The notes beneath the pieces were generated by a model that did no database searches, was not told the origin of the DNA, and was given only the letters and a program-made list of their open reading frames with translations. From Streptomyces coacervatus (GTDB lineage Bacteria; Actinomycetota; Actinomycetes; Streptomycetales; Streptomycetaceae): DNA of 64,000 bases. The DNA lies in the NCBI RefSeq assembly GCF_029223485.1, contig NZ_JARHTP010000010.1, forward strand, positions 62,001 to 126,000. The letters run 5' to 3'. Both the position numbers and the translations under genes were made by a program. Positions 6,121 to 15,707 of the stretch are shown one piece after another (position 1 is the first letter of the stretch; the number at the start of each line of letters is the position of its first letter).

Positions 6121-8991
6121 ATGAGCGAGACGAACCCCGCTGCCGCCGAGGTGGCAGCGCCGCACCGCTACACGGCCGCCGTGGCGGCCGAGATCGAGGC
6201 ACGCTGGCAGGACTTCTGGGACGCCGAGGGCACCTACGCGGCGCCGAACCCCAAGGGCGACCTGGCCGGTGACCCCGAGGTCGTCGCCCGGCCCAAGAAG
6301 TTCATCATGGACATGTTCCCGTACCCCTCCGGTGCGGGCCTGCACGTCGGCCACCCCCTGGGGTACATCGCCACCGACGTCTTCGCGCGCTTCCAGCGCA
6401 TGACCGGCCACAACGTCCTGCACACCCTGGGCTTCGACGCCTTCGGCCTGCCCGCCGAGCAGTACGCCGTGCAGACCGGCACGCACCCGCGGGTGTCCAC
6501 CGAGGCCAACATCGAGAACATGAAGTCCCAGCTGCGCCGGCTGGGCCTGGGCCACGACAAGCGCCGGTCGTTCGCCACGATCGACCCGGACTACTACAAG
6601 TGGACCCAGTGGATCTTCCTGCAGATCTTCAACTCCTGGTACGACGACGAGGCCGACAAGGCCCGCCCGATCTCCGAGCTGATCGCCCAGTTCGAGACCG
6701 GTGACCGTGCCGTACCGGGTCACACGCGCGCGTGGAGCGAGCTGACCGCCGCCGAGCGCGCCGACGTCCTGGGCGAGTTCCGGCTGGCCTACGCCTCCGA
6801 CGCGCCGGTCAACTGGTGCCCCGGGCTGGGCACCGTGCTGGCCAACGAGGAGGTCACCGCCGACGGCCGCTCCGAGCGCGGCAACTTCCCGGTCTTCAAG
6901 GCCAAGCTGCGCCAGTGGAACATGCGGATCACCGCATACGCCGACCGGCTGCTGCAGGACCTGGAGGCGCTGGACTGGCCCGAGGCCATCAAGCTGCAGC
7001 AGCGCAACTGGATCGGCCGCTCCGAGGGCGCACGCGTCGACTTCCCGATCGACGGCGAGCGCATTACGGTCTTCACCACGCGCCCGGACACGCTGTTCGG
7101 CGCGTCCTACATGGTGCTGGCCCCCGAGCACCCGCTGGTCGAGAAGTTCACCCCGGCCGCCTGGCCGGAGGGCACGCACGAGGTGTGGACCGGCGGTCAC
7201 GCGACCCCGGCCGAGGCCGTCGCCGACTACCGCGCGCAGGCCGCCTCGAAGTCCGACGTCGAGCGGCAGGCCGAGGCCAAGGACAAGACCGGCGTCTTCA
7301 TCGGCGCGTACGCGACCAACCCGGTCAACGGAGACCAGGTCCCGGTCTTCATCGCCGACTACGTCCTGATGGGCTACGGCACCGGCGCGATCATGGCCGT
7401 CCCGTGCGGCGACCAGCGCGACTTCGAGTTCGCGCGCGCCTTCGAGCTGCCGATCCACTGCATCGTCGAGCCGACCGACGGCCGGGGCACCGACACCTCG
7501 ACGTGGGAGAACGCCTTCGGGGCGTACGACGCGAAGATCATCAACTCGTCCAACGACGACATCTCCCTGGACGGCCTGGGCGTCGCCGAGGCCAAGGCGC
7601 GCATCACCGAGTGGCTGGCGCGCAAGGGCATCGGCGAGGGCACCGTCAACTTCCGGCTGCGCGACTGGCTGTTCAGCCGTCAGCGCTACTGGGGCGAGCC
7701 CTTCCCGATCGTCTACGACGAGGACGGCATCGCCCACTCGCTGCCCGAGTCGATGCTGCCGCTGGAGCTGCCGGAGGTCGAGGACTACTCGCCGCGCACC
7801 TTCGACCCGGACGACGCCGACACGTCCCCGGAGACGCCGCTGTCCCGCAACGAGGACTGGGTCAACGTCACGCTGGACCTGGGCGACGGGCTGAAGCCGT
7901 ACCGCCGCGAGACCAACACCATGCCCAACTGGGCCGGTTCCTGCTGGTACGAGCTGCGCTACCTGGACCCGCACAACAGCGAGAAGCTGGTCGACCCCGA
8001 GATCGAGCAGTACTGGATGGGCCCGCGCGAGGGCCAGCCGCACGGCGGTGTCGACCTGTACGTGGGCGGCGCCGAGCACGCCGTGCTGCACCTGCTGTAC
8101 GCGCGCTTCTGGTCCAAGGTCCTGTTCGACCTGGGGCATGTCTCCTCCGCGGAGCCGTTCCACAAGCTGTTCAACCAGGGAATGATCCAGGCCTACGTCT
8201 ACCGCGACAGCCGCGGCATCGCGGTGCCGGCCGCCGAGGTGGAGGAGCGCAACGGCGCTTACTACTACCAGGGCGAGAAGGTCTCCCGGCTGCTGGGCAA
8301 GATGGGCAAGTCCCTGAAGAACGCGGTCACTCCGGACGAGATCGCCGCCGAGTACGGCGCCGACACCCTGCGCCTGTACGAGATGGCGATGGGCCCGCTG
8401 GACGTGTCGCGGCCGTGGGACACGCGCGCGGTGGTGGGCCAGTTCCGGCTGCTGCAGCGGCTGTGGCGCAACGTCGTCGACGAGACGACCGGTTCCGTGA
8501 CGGTGACGGACGCCGAGCCCGACGAGGACACGCTGCGTGCCCTGCACAAGGCGATCGACGGCGTGCGTCAGGACCTGGAGGGCCTGCGGTTCAACACCGC
8601 AATCGCCAAGGTCACCGAGCTGAACAACCATCTGACCAAGGCGGGCGGTGCGGTGCCGCGCCCGGTCGCCGAGCCGCTGGTGCTGCTGGTCGCGCCGCTG
8701 GCCCCGCACATCGCCGAGGAGCTGTGGCGCAGGCTGGGCCACACCGACTCCGTCGTCCACCGGGACTTCCCGGTCGCCGACCCGGCGTACGTGGTCGACG
8801 AGGCCGTGACCTGCGTCGTGCAGATCAAGGGCAAGGTCAAGGCGCGGCTGGAGGTCTCGCCGACCATCTCCGAGGAGGAGCTGGAGAAGGTCGCGCTGGC
8901 CGACGAAAAGGTCGTCGCGGCGCTGGACGGCGCGGGCATCCGCAAGGTGATCGTGCGGGCACCGAAGCTGGTCAACATCGTTCCGGCGTAA
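6121..8991 (+). CDS. leuS: Leucyl-tRNA synthetase
   Basis: 956 residues; class I aminoacyl-tRNA synthetase that charges tRNA-Leu. The HIGH signature appears as HVGHPLG after FPYPSGAGL (about residues 65-80). The CP1 editing domain is marked by TTRPDTLFGASY and GTGAIMAVPCGDQRDFEFA. The leucine-specific catalytic core has the KMSKS variant KMGKS near residue 727, followed by the anticodon-binding and C-terminal domains. An in-frame insertion at about residues 180-215 (ISELIAQFETGDRAV) is typical of the actinobacterial form. ATG at 6121 follows AAGGATC. Expression is probably controlled by the Leu leader and attenuator just upstream. Confidence 0.98.
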   Translation: MSETNPAAAEVAAPHRYTAAVAAEIEARWQDFWDAEGTYAAPNPKGDLAGDPEVVARPKKFIMDMFPYPSGAGLHVGHPLGYIATDVFARFQRMTGHNVLHTLGFDAFGLPAEQYAVQTGTHPRVSTEANIENMKSQLRRLGLGHDKRRSFATIDPDYYKWTQWIFLQIFNSWYDDEADKARPISELIAQFETGDRAVPGHTRAWSELTAAERADVLGEFRLAYASDAPVNWCPGLGTVLANEEVTADGRSERGNFPVFKAKLRQWNMRITAYADRLLQDLEALDWPEAIKLQQRNWIGRSEGARVDFPIDGERITVFTTRPDTLFGASYMVLAPEHPLVEKFTPAAWPEGTHEVWTGGHATPAEAVADYRAQAASKSDVERQAEAKDKTGVFIGAYATNPVNGDQVPVFIADYVLMGYGTGAIMAVPCGDQRDFEFARAFELPIHCIVEPTDGRGTDTSTWENAFGAYDAKIINSSNDDISLDGLGVAEAKARITEWLARKGIGEGTVNFRLRDWLFSRQRYWGEPFPIVYDEDGIAHSLPESMLPLELPEVEDYSPRTFDPDDADTSPETPLSRNEDWVNVTLDLGDGLKPYRRETNTMPNWAGSCWYELRYLDPHNSEKLVDPEIEQYWMGPREGQPHGGVDLYVGGAEHAVLHLLYARFWSKVLFDLGHVSSAEPFHKLFNQGMIQAYVYRDSRGIAVPAAEVEERNGAYYYQGEKVSRLLGKMGKSLKNAVTPDEIAAEYGADTLRLYEMAMGPLDVSRPWDTRAVVGQFRLLQRLWRNVVDETTGSVTVTDAEPDEDTLRALHKAIDGVRQDLEGLRFNTAIAKVTELNNHLTKAGGAVPRPVAEPLVLLVAPLAPHIAEELWRRLGHTDSVVHRDFPVADPAYVVDEAVTCVVQIKGKVKARLEVSPTISEEELEKVALADEKVVAALDGAGIRKVIVRAPKLVNIVPA

Positions 8992-9050
8992 GCGCGGGCG
9001 GCCCGGGGCGCAGGTGCCTCGGGACAGTCCCGCCTCGGGGTAGTCCCCTA

Positions 9051-9091
9051 CGGGCAGGTTCGGGGTTTTTCTGGAACTCCGGGCCTGCCCG
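9051..9091 (+). terminator. Hairpin between leuS and the next gene
   Basis: CGGGCAGG (9051-9058) pairs with CCTGCCCG (9084-9091) around a 25-nt loop containing GGGGTTTTT. It may terminate leuS transcription; the loop is long, so confidence is modest. Confidence 0.4.
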
Positions 9092-9149
9092 CCTCGTTTA
9101 CCGTGGAAGAGCGACGCGGTGCGTGTCGCGACCGGTCGGAGGAGGAGCG

Positions 9150-9884
9150 GTGGAAGCAGTGATCGCAGTGTTCGCCCTGCTCTTCGTGCTCTTCCTGGTA
9201 CTCGGCACCTATGCCGCGGTGAAGGCCGTCGGCGCCGCCAAGCGGGGCGTGGACCGCACGATCACCCAGGCCCGCCGCACGGTCGAGGACCACACCCTGC
9301 GGGCCAAGTCCTTCGTCCAGCCCGGAGCGGCGGGCGAGCTGGCCCAACTGCGGCTGAAACTGCGCACATCGATGCGTGCCACGCAGGACGCGCTGCACGC
9401 GGGCGTGGCCGAGGACGAGTCCCTCAAGGAGTCCCTGGGCCTCTTCCAGCGCCTCAGCGTGCACGGACACGAACTGGACGGCGATCTCAAGCGCCTGGAG
9501 GCCGAGCCGGACCGGACGACGCTCGCCGAGCGGCTGCCCGCCCTGCGGGAGCGCACCGAGCGCATCGTCCAGTCCGCAGACGCACTGCGCTGGGCGGCCC
9601 GCGACCGGGCCCGCCGCTTCGCCGACGACGACCTGGACTCGCTCAGCACGCAGATAGACGTCGAGGCGGGCGCCCTGCGGCACTGGACGACGGCGGAGCC
9701 CGCGTCGACCCCGCCGCCGTGGCCCGAGGCCCCGGCCGCCGACAGCGCGGCATCCCGGCAGACCTGGCCCGAGACACCCCTGTCCCGCACCGCCGAGGAG
9801 CCGAAGCGATCCGCCATCACCCCGCCGGGACGGCGGCCCTCGTACCCCTGGCAGAAGAAACCCCGCCCCGAGAGCACTACTTGA
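9150..9884 (+). CDS. Membrane-anchored coiled-coil protein, unknown function
   Basis: 244 residues, GTG start preceded by GGAGGAGG. One N-terminal membrane helix (about residues 3-24, VIAVFALLFVLFLVLG) is followed by a helical region (about 30-180), rich in charged heptads, and a Pro-rich tail ending in basic residues. The protein probably sits on the cytoplasmic face. I recognise no domain. It is flanked by leuS and degV, and similar proteins occupy this place in other streptomycetes as far as I recall. Confidence 0.75.
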   Translation: MEAVIAVFALLFVLFLVLGTYAAVKAVGAAKRGVDRTITQARRTVEDHTLRAKSFVQPGAAGELAQLRLKLRTSMRATQDALHAGVAEDESLKESLGLFQRLSVHGHELDGDLKRLEAEPDRTTLAERLPALRERTERIVQSADALRWAARDRARRFADDDLDSLSTQIDVEAGALRHWTTAEPASTPPPWPEAPAADSAASRQTWPETPLSRTAEEPKRSAITPPGRRPSYPWQKKPRPESTT

Positions 9885-9956
9885 TCCGGTCAAGGGCAGA
9901 CCAGGTGAGAGGGGCCGGGCTGCCGTCCGGGCGCTACGGCAGGTAACCTCCAGCTC

Positions 9957-10802
9957 ATGTCCCGCCATGTCGCGATCGTCACCGATTCAACGGCCTACCT
10001 GCCGCCGCGGACGATGGAGCGCCACGGCATCACAGCTGTGCCCCTGACCGTGGTCCTCGGCGACCAGGCGCTGGACGAGGGCACCGAGATCTCGACGCGC
10101 TCCCTGGCCCAGGCACTGCAGAAGCGGCGCCCGGTCACCACCTCGCGCCCCAGCCCCCAGCTCTTCGCCGAGACCTACCGCAAGGTCGCCGAGTCCGGTG
10201 CGACCGGCATCGTCTCCCTCCATCTCTCCGCCGAACTGTCGGGCACGTACGACGCGGCGGTCCTGGCGGCGCGTGAGGCGCCGGTGCCGGTGCGGGTGGT
10301 GGACACCGGGGCGGTCGCGATGGCGCTCGGGTTCTGCACGCTGGCCGCTGCGGAGGCGGCGGAGGCGGGCGGGACGGTGGACGAGGCCGTCACGGCCGCG
10401 GAGAAGCGGGCCTCCGGCACCTCCGCCTACTTCTACGTCGACACCCTCGACTATCTGCGCCGCGGCGGCCGGATCGGCGCCGCGCAGGCCCTGCTGGGCT
10501 CCGCGCTCGCCGTGAAGCCCCTGCTGCAGCTGGACGGTGGCCGGATCGAACTCCTGGAGAAGGTCCGCACGGCATCGAGGGCGATCGCCCGCCTGGAGGA
10601 GATCGCGGCCGACCGCGCCGGCAGCGCACAGGTCGACATCGCTGTCCACCATCTCGCCGCCCCCGAGCGGGCGTCGGCCCTCGCGGACCGGTTGCGGGCG
10701 AGGGTGCCCGGGCTGGCCGACCTGTATGTGAGCGAGGTGGGAGCGGTGATCGGGGCGCACACCGGGCCCGGTCTGCTGGGGGTTGTGGTCTCGCCGCGGT
10801 GA
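9957..10802 (+). CDS. DegV family fatty-acid-binding protein
   Basis: 281 residues. The N-terminal TDSTAYLP motif (8-15), TSRPSPQLF segment and SLHLSAELSGTYD box are the fatty-acid/phosphate-binding loops of DegV proteins; the RRGGRIG motif precedes the C-terminal domain. DegV proteins (FakB in Firmicutes) bind a fatty acid and present it to a kinase. No FakA-type kinase is encoded in the window, so the partner is unknown here. The ATG at 9957 gives the normal family N-terminus. Confidence 0.92.
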   Translation: MSRHVAIVTDSTAYLPPRTMERHGITAVPLTVVLGDQALDEGTEISTRSLAQALQKRRPVTTSRPSPQLFAETYRKVAESGATGIVSLHLSAELSGTYDAAVLAAREAPVPVRVVDTGAVAMALGFCTLAAAEAAEAGGTVDEAVTAAEKRASGTSAYFYVDTLDYLRRGGRIGAAQALLGSALAVKPLLQLDGGRIELLEKVRTASRAIARLEEIAADRAGSAQVDIAVHHLAAPERASALADRLRARVPGLADLYVSEVGAVIGAHTGPGLLGVVVSPR

Positions 10803-10906
10803 CGGCCGCCCCCCGTGTGGGTGGCGAAGTTATCCACAACTGGGCGGTAATCCCCGGGAATTGAGCAAGATCATCGCGAAGTTGCCGACTGCCCGATCCT
10901 CGTCGC

Positions 10907-11956
10907 ATGGCACTTCGATCACGTTCACGTACAGCGACCGCTTCCAGCGGCCCGGGGCGGGGACCCGCCTCTGACGGCCGGATCCGCCGGCGCCGCCCGC
11001 CGGTGGGCAGCCGAGCCCGGCACCGGCATGCGTCGGCGGAGGATCTCCGTCGGCGCGCGGAGGTGTTGTTCCCCGAACGCGCTGGTGAGTGGCGGGAGTC
11101 GGGGGCGGGGCCGCCAGTGCGGTCTGTGGAGGAGGATGACGAGCGCGCGATTCCTCCGCGCGCAGGAGGGGCTGCGGGCCCGGATTTTCCACCGGCCCCA
11201 GGCGCGGTCGAGAGCCCGGAGGTTTCTCCGGCCGGGGAGGCCTGGCGAGTGCGGGCCGGGCTTGCGCTGCGGGAGCGGATGCCGCTGTGGCTGCAGACCA
11301 GGTGCGGGCTGGAGCGGCGGAGCGTGGTCGCGCTGACGGCGCTGCTCGTCGTCGCAGCGGTGTTCGCCGTTCAGCACTTCTGGGCCGGGCGGACGCAGTC
11401 CGTGCGGGCACCCGAGGTGGTGCGGGCGGTGGCTCCGTTCGGTGAGCGGAAGGGGAGCGGGGAGCCCGCCCCGGACGGTTCGCCCGGGGCGCCGAATGCC
11501 GCGGCCACGGCCGGGGCCGAGATCGTCGTGGACGTCAGCGGCAAGGTCCGCGAACCCGGGATCCATCGCCTGCCCGCCGGGTCGCGTGTCGCAGACGCCC
11601 TGCACGCGGCCGGCGGGGTGCGTCCCGGCACGAGCACGGACGGCCTCAACCGGGCCCGTTTCCTCGTGGACGGAGAGCAGGTGATCGTCGGCGGTCCCGC
11701 AGCCCCGGCGCCCGGTGCAGCCGCCGGCGGTCCGGCCGGCTCTGCGGCGGGCGCCGCTCCCGCGGCTCCGGTCGCCCTCAACACCGCCACCGTCGACCAG
11801 CTCGACACCCTGCCGGGCGTCGGCCCCGTGCTCGCCCAGCACATCGTCGACTACCGCACACAGCACGGCGGTTTCCGCTCGGTGGACGAGCTGCGCCAGG
11901 TCAACGGCATCGGCGACCGCCGCTTCGCCGATCTCCGGAATCTCGTACGGCCATGA
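10907..11956 (+). CDS. comEA: ComEA-like competence DNA-binding protein
   Basis: 349 residues. A long basic N-terminus (about 1-135) precedes a single membrane helix (about 140-160). An SLBB-like domain starts at VVDVSGKVREPGIHRLPAG, and the C-terminal helix-hairpin-helix pair spans LNTATVDQLDTLPGVGP to VNGIGDRRFADL. ComEA binds double-stranded DNA outside the membrane in transformation; in non-competent actinomycetes its job is unclear. The stop overlaps the comEC start (ATGA), giving the classic comEA-comEC pair. The N-terminal extension is longer than usual, so a downstream start is possible. Confidence 0.9.
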   Translation: MALRSRSRTATASSGPGRGPASDGRIRRRRPPVGSRARHRHASAEDLRRRAEVLFPERAGEWRESGAGPPVRSVEEDDERAIPPRAGGAAGPDFPPAPGAVESPEVSPAGEAWRVRAGLALRERMPLWLQTRCGLERRSVVALTALLVVAAVFAVQHFWAGRTQSVRAPEVVRAVAPFGERKGSGEPAPDGSPGAPNAAATAGAEIVVDVSGKVREPGIHRLPAGSRVADALHAAGGVRPGTSTDGLNRARFLVDGEQVIVGGPAAPAPGAAAGGPAGSAAGAAPAAPVALNTATVDQLDTLPGVGPVLAQHIVDYRTQHGGFRSVDELRQVNGIGDRRFADLRNLVRP

Positions 11957-14496
11957 GGCGCGCACCCCATCCCCCGGCCCGGCGCGCAGCCGTCCACGCC
12001 GCCTCCACAGGACGGCTCGGAGCCGCCCACCCCCGACAGGAAGGACCGACGGACCTACGCCTCGTGCCGCCCGCGCTCGCGGTCTGGGCGACGGCTGCGG
12101 TGATGCTGGACGCGACGTCCGGGTGGGTCACGGGTGTCGCGGTCGTATGCCTGACCGCGGGCGCGGTCCTGCTGCTGGTACGGCGACGGGGCGAACGGGT
12201 CGATTCACCGGGGCCGAGAGCGTGGCCGCGGGTCTCGGCCGCCGCCGTGCTGCTCTGTGTCGGCGCGGCCGCCGTCTCCGCCGGACTGCATGGAGCCGAT
12301 CTGCGGCGCGGGCCCGTGCCGGGGCTGGCGCGGCAGTACGCCACCGTGACCGCCGAGGTCGAGGTCACCTCCGACCCACGGCTCACCCGGCCCCGGATCA
12401 GAGGGGACCATGCCGCCCCGGCCTCCGTACTGATGGAAGGGGAGGTACGACGGGTCGAGCAGGCGGACGGTACGGCGGTCGTGACACGGGCGCCCGTGCT
12501 GGTGATCGTCGACGTGGGGGCACGTGGAGCCGGAGCGGAGAACTCCGCCGGGAGGCCGGCACGGTCGCCCTGGCTGGAGCTGTTGCCCTCCACACGGGTG
12601 CGTGTCCTTGCCCGGTTGGCGCCCGCAGTGGTCGGCGGTGATCGGGTCGCGGGTGTGCTGCGGGTACGGCGGCAGGCCGAGCCGGACGTGGTGGGCGGGC
12701 CGTCGGGGGTGCAGCGGTTCGCTGGGCGGTTGCGGGCCGGGCTGCGGGAGGCGACCGACGGGCTGCCGGCGGATGCCAGGGCGTTGCTGCCCGGGCTGGT
12801 CGTCGGGGACACCTCGCGGATCACTCCGGAACTGGACGAGGCCTTCAAGGAGACCGACCTCGCCCACACCCTCGCGGTGTCCGGGAGCAACCTCACCATC
12901 ATCCTCGCCCTGCTCATCGGCCCACCCGGCATGGCACAACTGGCAGAGCGCCGAGGACTCGCGCCCCGGCTCGGCATCCCGCTGCGGACGACCGCGCTGC
13001 TCTCAGGAGCGCTCACGCTCGGGTTCGTGGTCGTGTGCAGACCGGATCCGAGTGTGCTGCGGGCCGCGGCCTGCGGGGCCGTCGTACTGCTCGCCCTGGC
13101 GACCGGACGCCGCAGATCACTCGTCCCGGCGCTGGCGACGGCGGTACTGCTGCTCGTGCTGTACGACCCTTGGCTGGCCCGGAGTTACGGCTTCCTGCTC
13201 TCCGTGCTGGCCACCGGCGCCCTGCTCACCCTCGCGCCCCGCTGGAGCGAGGCGCTGCGCCGGCGCCGGGTCCCGCCGAGGCTGGCCGAGGGGCTGGCCG
13301 CGGCCGCCGCGGCCCAGGCGCTGTGCGGGCCTGTCGTCGCCGTGCTGTCGGCACGGGTGAGTCTGGTGGCGGTGCCGTGCAATCTGCTCGCGGAGATCGC
13401 GGTGGCGCCGGCCACGGTGCTGGGCTTCGCGGCGCTGGCGACGGCGACGGTGCTGATGCCGGTGGCCAAGGCGCTGGCCTGGTGCGCGAGTTGGCCCGCA
13501 GGCTGGATCGCGGACATCGCCCGGACGGGAGCCGCCCTGCCCGGCGGGGGAGTGGACTGGCCGGGCAGCTGGACCGGGGCGGGGCTGCTCGCCCTGGCCA
13601 CGGTGGCCGCCCTGCTGATCGGCCGACGGTTGCTGAGACATCCGTGGCTGTGCGGTGCCTGCGGGGTGCTGCTCGTCCTCGTCGTCGTGCAGCCGCCACC
13701 GTTGACCAGGGTGATCACAGGATGGCCGCCGCCGGGGTGGCGGTTCGCGATGTGCGACGTGGGGCAGGGCGACGCGACAGTGCTCGCGGCGGGGGACGGC
13801 AGCGGTGTGGTGGTGGACGCCGGGCCCGATCCGACGCTCGTCGACCACTGCCTGCGCACGCTCGGCATCACCAGAATCCCCCTGATCGTGCTCACCCACT
13901 TTCATGCCGACCATGTGGCCGGGCTGGCCGGTGTGCTGCGCGGGCGTTCGGTGGGGGCGATCGAGACGACGGGCTTCGAAGAGCCCGCGGACCAGGTGGA
14001 GTTCGTACGGAAGGAGGCGGCGGCACGGCACATCCCGCTCACCCACGCCGTGGCCGGGGAGCAGCGCCGGACCGGTTCGCTCTCCTGGCAGGTGCTGTGG
14101 CCCCCACCCGGCCCGGCACCGGATCCGGACGGGCCGAACGACGCCAGCGTCGCCCTGCTCGTCAGATCGGGCGGGCTGCGGCTCCTGTTGCTCGGGGATC
14201 TCGAACCCCCGGCCCAGCAGGCGCTGTTGAGGTCACCGGAGGGTGCGCTGCTGGGCGGTGTGGACGTCCTCAAGGTGGCCCATCACGGCTCGGCGTACCA
14301 GGACCCGGAGCTGATGCGCAGGGTGGCGCCGCGGATCGCGCTGATCAGCTGCGGGAAGGACAACCCGTACGGGCATCCGGCCCCCAGCACGGTCGCGGCG
14401 CTGCGGGCCGAGGGCGCGGTGGTGCTGCGGACGGACCGGGACGGGGCCCTCGCGGTCACGGGGGCGGGCCGGGAGCTGGGGGTGGCGCGAGACTGA
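11953..14496 (+). CDS. comEC: ComEC/Rec2 DNA-internalisation channel protein
   Basis: 847 residues. N-terminal membrane helices and a ComEC_N soluble domain are followed by the Competence membrane domain (about 270-560, starting near ELDEAFKETDLAHTLAVSG) and a C-terminal metallo-beta-lactamase domain (DVGQGDATVLAAGDGSG, LTHFHADHVAGLAG, HHGSAYQD). All three regions of full-length ComEC are present and the HxHxDH metal motif is intact, so it is not a degenerate copy. It should form the inner-membrane channel for single-stranded DNA, with comEA immediately upstream. Confidence 0.93.
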   Translation: MRRAPHPPARRAAVHAASTGRLGAAHPRQEGPTDLRLVPPALAVWATAAVMLDATSGWVTGVAVVCLTAGAVLLLVRRRGERVDSPGPRAWPRVSAAAVLLCVGAAAVSAGLHGADLRRGPVPGLARQYATVTAEVEVTSDPRLTRPRIRGDHAAPASVLMEGEVRRVEQADGTAVVTRAPVLVIVDVGARGAGAENSAGRPARSPWLELLPSTRVRVLARLAPAVVGGDRVAGVLRVRRQAEPDVVGGPSGVQRFAGRLRAGLREATDGLPADARALLPGLVVGDTSRITPELDEAFKETDLAHTLAVSGSNLTIILALLIGPPGMAQLAERRGLAPRLGIPLRTTALLSGALTLGFVVVCRPDPSVLRAAACGAVVLLALATGRRRSLVPALATAVLLLVLYDPWLARSYGFLLSVLATGALLTLAPRWSEALRRRRVPPRLAEGLAAAAAAQALCGPVVAVLSARVSLVAVPCNLLAEIAVAPATVLGFAALATATVLMPVAKALAWCASWPAGWIADIARTGAALPGGGVDWPGSWTGAGLLALATVAALLIGRRLLRHPWLCGACGVLLVLVVVQPPPLTRVITGWPPPGWRFAMCDVGQGDATVLAAGDGSGVVVDAGPDPTLVDHCLRTLGITRIPLIVLTHFHADHVAGLAGVLRGRSVGAIETTGFEEPADQVEFVRKEAAARHIPLTHAVAGEQRRTGSLSWQVLWPPPGPAPDPDGPNDASVALLVRSGGLRLLLLGDLEPPAQQALLRSPEGALLGGVDVLKVAHHGSAYQDPELMRRVAPRIALISCGKDNPYGHPAPSTVAALRAEGAVVLRTDRDGALAVTGAGRELGVARD

Positions 14497-14500
14497 GGGC

Positions 14501-15298
14501 ATGAATTCAGCACAGGCCGATGCCTACCTCCGCCGCCTGGGAGCCGGGCGCCCGGCGCGGGCCGCCGGCGCCACCGTTGACGTGCTGCGCGAGCTGCACC
14601 TGCGGCATCTGCAGACGGTGCCCTTCGAGAACCTGTCGGTCCACCTCGGTGAGGAGATCGTGCTGGAGGAGAAGCGGCTGCTGGACAAGGTGGTGGGGGC
14701 GCGGCGGGGCGGGTTCTGCTACGAACTCAACGGTGCGTTCGGGGCCTTGCTCGGCGCGCTCGGGTTCGATGTCACGTTGCTCGCGGCGCGGGTGCACGGG
14801 AACGAGGGGCGGCTCGGGATTCCGTACGACCATCTCGTGCTGCGGGTGCGGGCGTCGGACGGGAGCGAGTGGCTGGCGGATGTGGGCTTCGGGGCGCACA
14901 GCCACTATCCGCTGGCGTTCGGGGAGAGGGGGGAGCAGGAGGATCCCGGTGGCAGGTTCCGGATCGTCGGGGCGGGGCCGGACCTGGATGTCGTCGTGAA
15001 CGGCAGGCCGAAGTACCGGCTGGAGGTGCGGCCCCGTGAGCTCGGCGACTTCGTGGCCGGGGCGTGGTGGCACAGCACCTCGCCCGCGTCGCACTTCGTG
15101 CAGTCGCTGGTGTGCTCAAGGGTGACGGAGGACGGAGGGAGGATCACGCTCAGCGGGCGCACCCTCAAGGCGACGGGCGCCGACGGGGCGCGGGAGGAGC
15201 GCGAGTTGGGCACGGACTCGGAGGTGCTCAAGGCGTACCGGGAGCGGTTCGGGATCGAACTCGACCGTGTGCCGATGGTGCGGGTGCCGGGCTGCTGA
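14501..15298 (+). CDS. nat: Arylamine N-acetyltransferase
   Basis: 265 residues; transfers acetyl from acetyl-CoA to arylamines and hydrazines. The catalytic triad is visible: Cys in RRGGFCYELN (about 73), His in GIPYDHLVLRV (about 111) and Asp in WLADVGFG (about 127). PFENLSVHLG near the N-terminus is also typical. It starts 4 bp after comEC, so it may ride on the com transcript. Natural substrate is unknown; relatives include amide synthases of ansamycin pathways, but no such cluster is nearby. Confidence 0.94.
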   Translation: MNSAQADAYLRRLGAGRPARAAGATVDVLRELHLRHLQTVPFENLSVHLGEEIVLEEKRLLDKVVGARRGGFCYELNGAFGALLGALGFDVTLLAARVHGNEGRLGIPYDHLVLRVRASDGSEWLADVGFGAHSHYPLAFGERGEQEDPGGRFRIVGAGPDLDVVVNGRPKYRLEVRPRELGDFVAGAWWHSTSPASHFVQSLVCSRVTEDGGRITLSGRTLKATGADGAREERELGTDSEVLKAYRERFGIELDRVPMVRVPGC

Positions 15299-15317
15299 GC
15301 TGCCGGGATGTCGGACA

Positions 15318-15572
15318 ATGGCTGCCGTGAGTGATGTGAGACATGTGCTGGTGCTGCCCGACCGTGATGCCGCTGAGGAGGTGGCCGAGGCGCTCGGGGA
15401 CCGGTTCGGGCTGTCCGAGGAGCCGCAGCTCGTACGGGACGCGCTGGCCGGTGAGGACGACGCGGAGGACGCGCAGTGGCTGCTCGTGCTGCGGGACGAG
15501 GACGGGCGGCTTGACCCGGGCGAGCTGGACGAGTTCGTGGGGGAGTGGGACGGGTGGCGGGAGGAGCCGTAA
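15318..15572 (+). CDS. Small acidic conserved hypothetical protein
   Basis: 84 residues from the ATG at 15318; a GTG 9 bp later is an alternative start. The sequence is strongly acidic with a beta-alpha start (VRHVLVLPDRDAAEEVAEAL) and ends DEFVGEWDGWREEP. No Cys, membrane span or known domain. The fold may be ferredoxin-like, which is a guess. It lies between the acetyltransferase and holA, all on the plus strand. Confidence 0.6.
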   Translation: MAAVSDVRHVLVLPDRDAAEEVAEALGDRFGLSEEPQLVRDALAGEDDAEDAQWLLVLRDEDGRLDPGELDEFVGEWDGWREEP

Positions 15573-15707
15573 CGCTCCGCTGGTAGCGCCGGACGACTGA
15601 TTGTCGAGTGTCGGCTGCGGGCCGGACGTGGCTGGTCGCGCCCCCGCGCCCCTTTGGCCGCGGCCGTGTAGGCCGCGTTGTCAGTGCCCCATGACATGCT
15701 TGTCGCA

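Noticed and set aside
6112..8760. 882-codon open frame antisense to leuS
   Set aside because: Mirror of leuS codon bias; no recognisable protein and no ribosome-binding site that would decide a start.
10830..10838. Perfect DnaA-box sequence TTATCCACA upstream of comEA
   Set aside because: A single box without clustering or AT-rich DNA is not an origin, and Streptomyces boxes usually read TTGTCCACA; likely chance.
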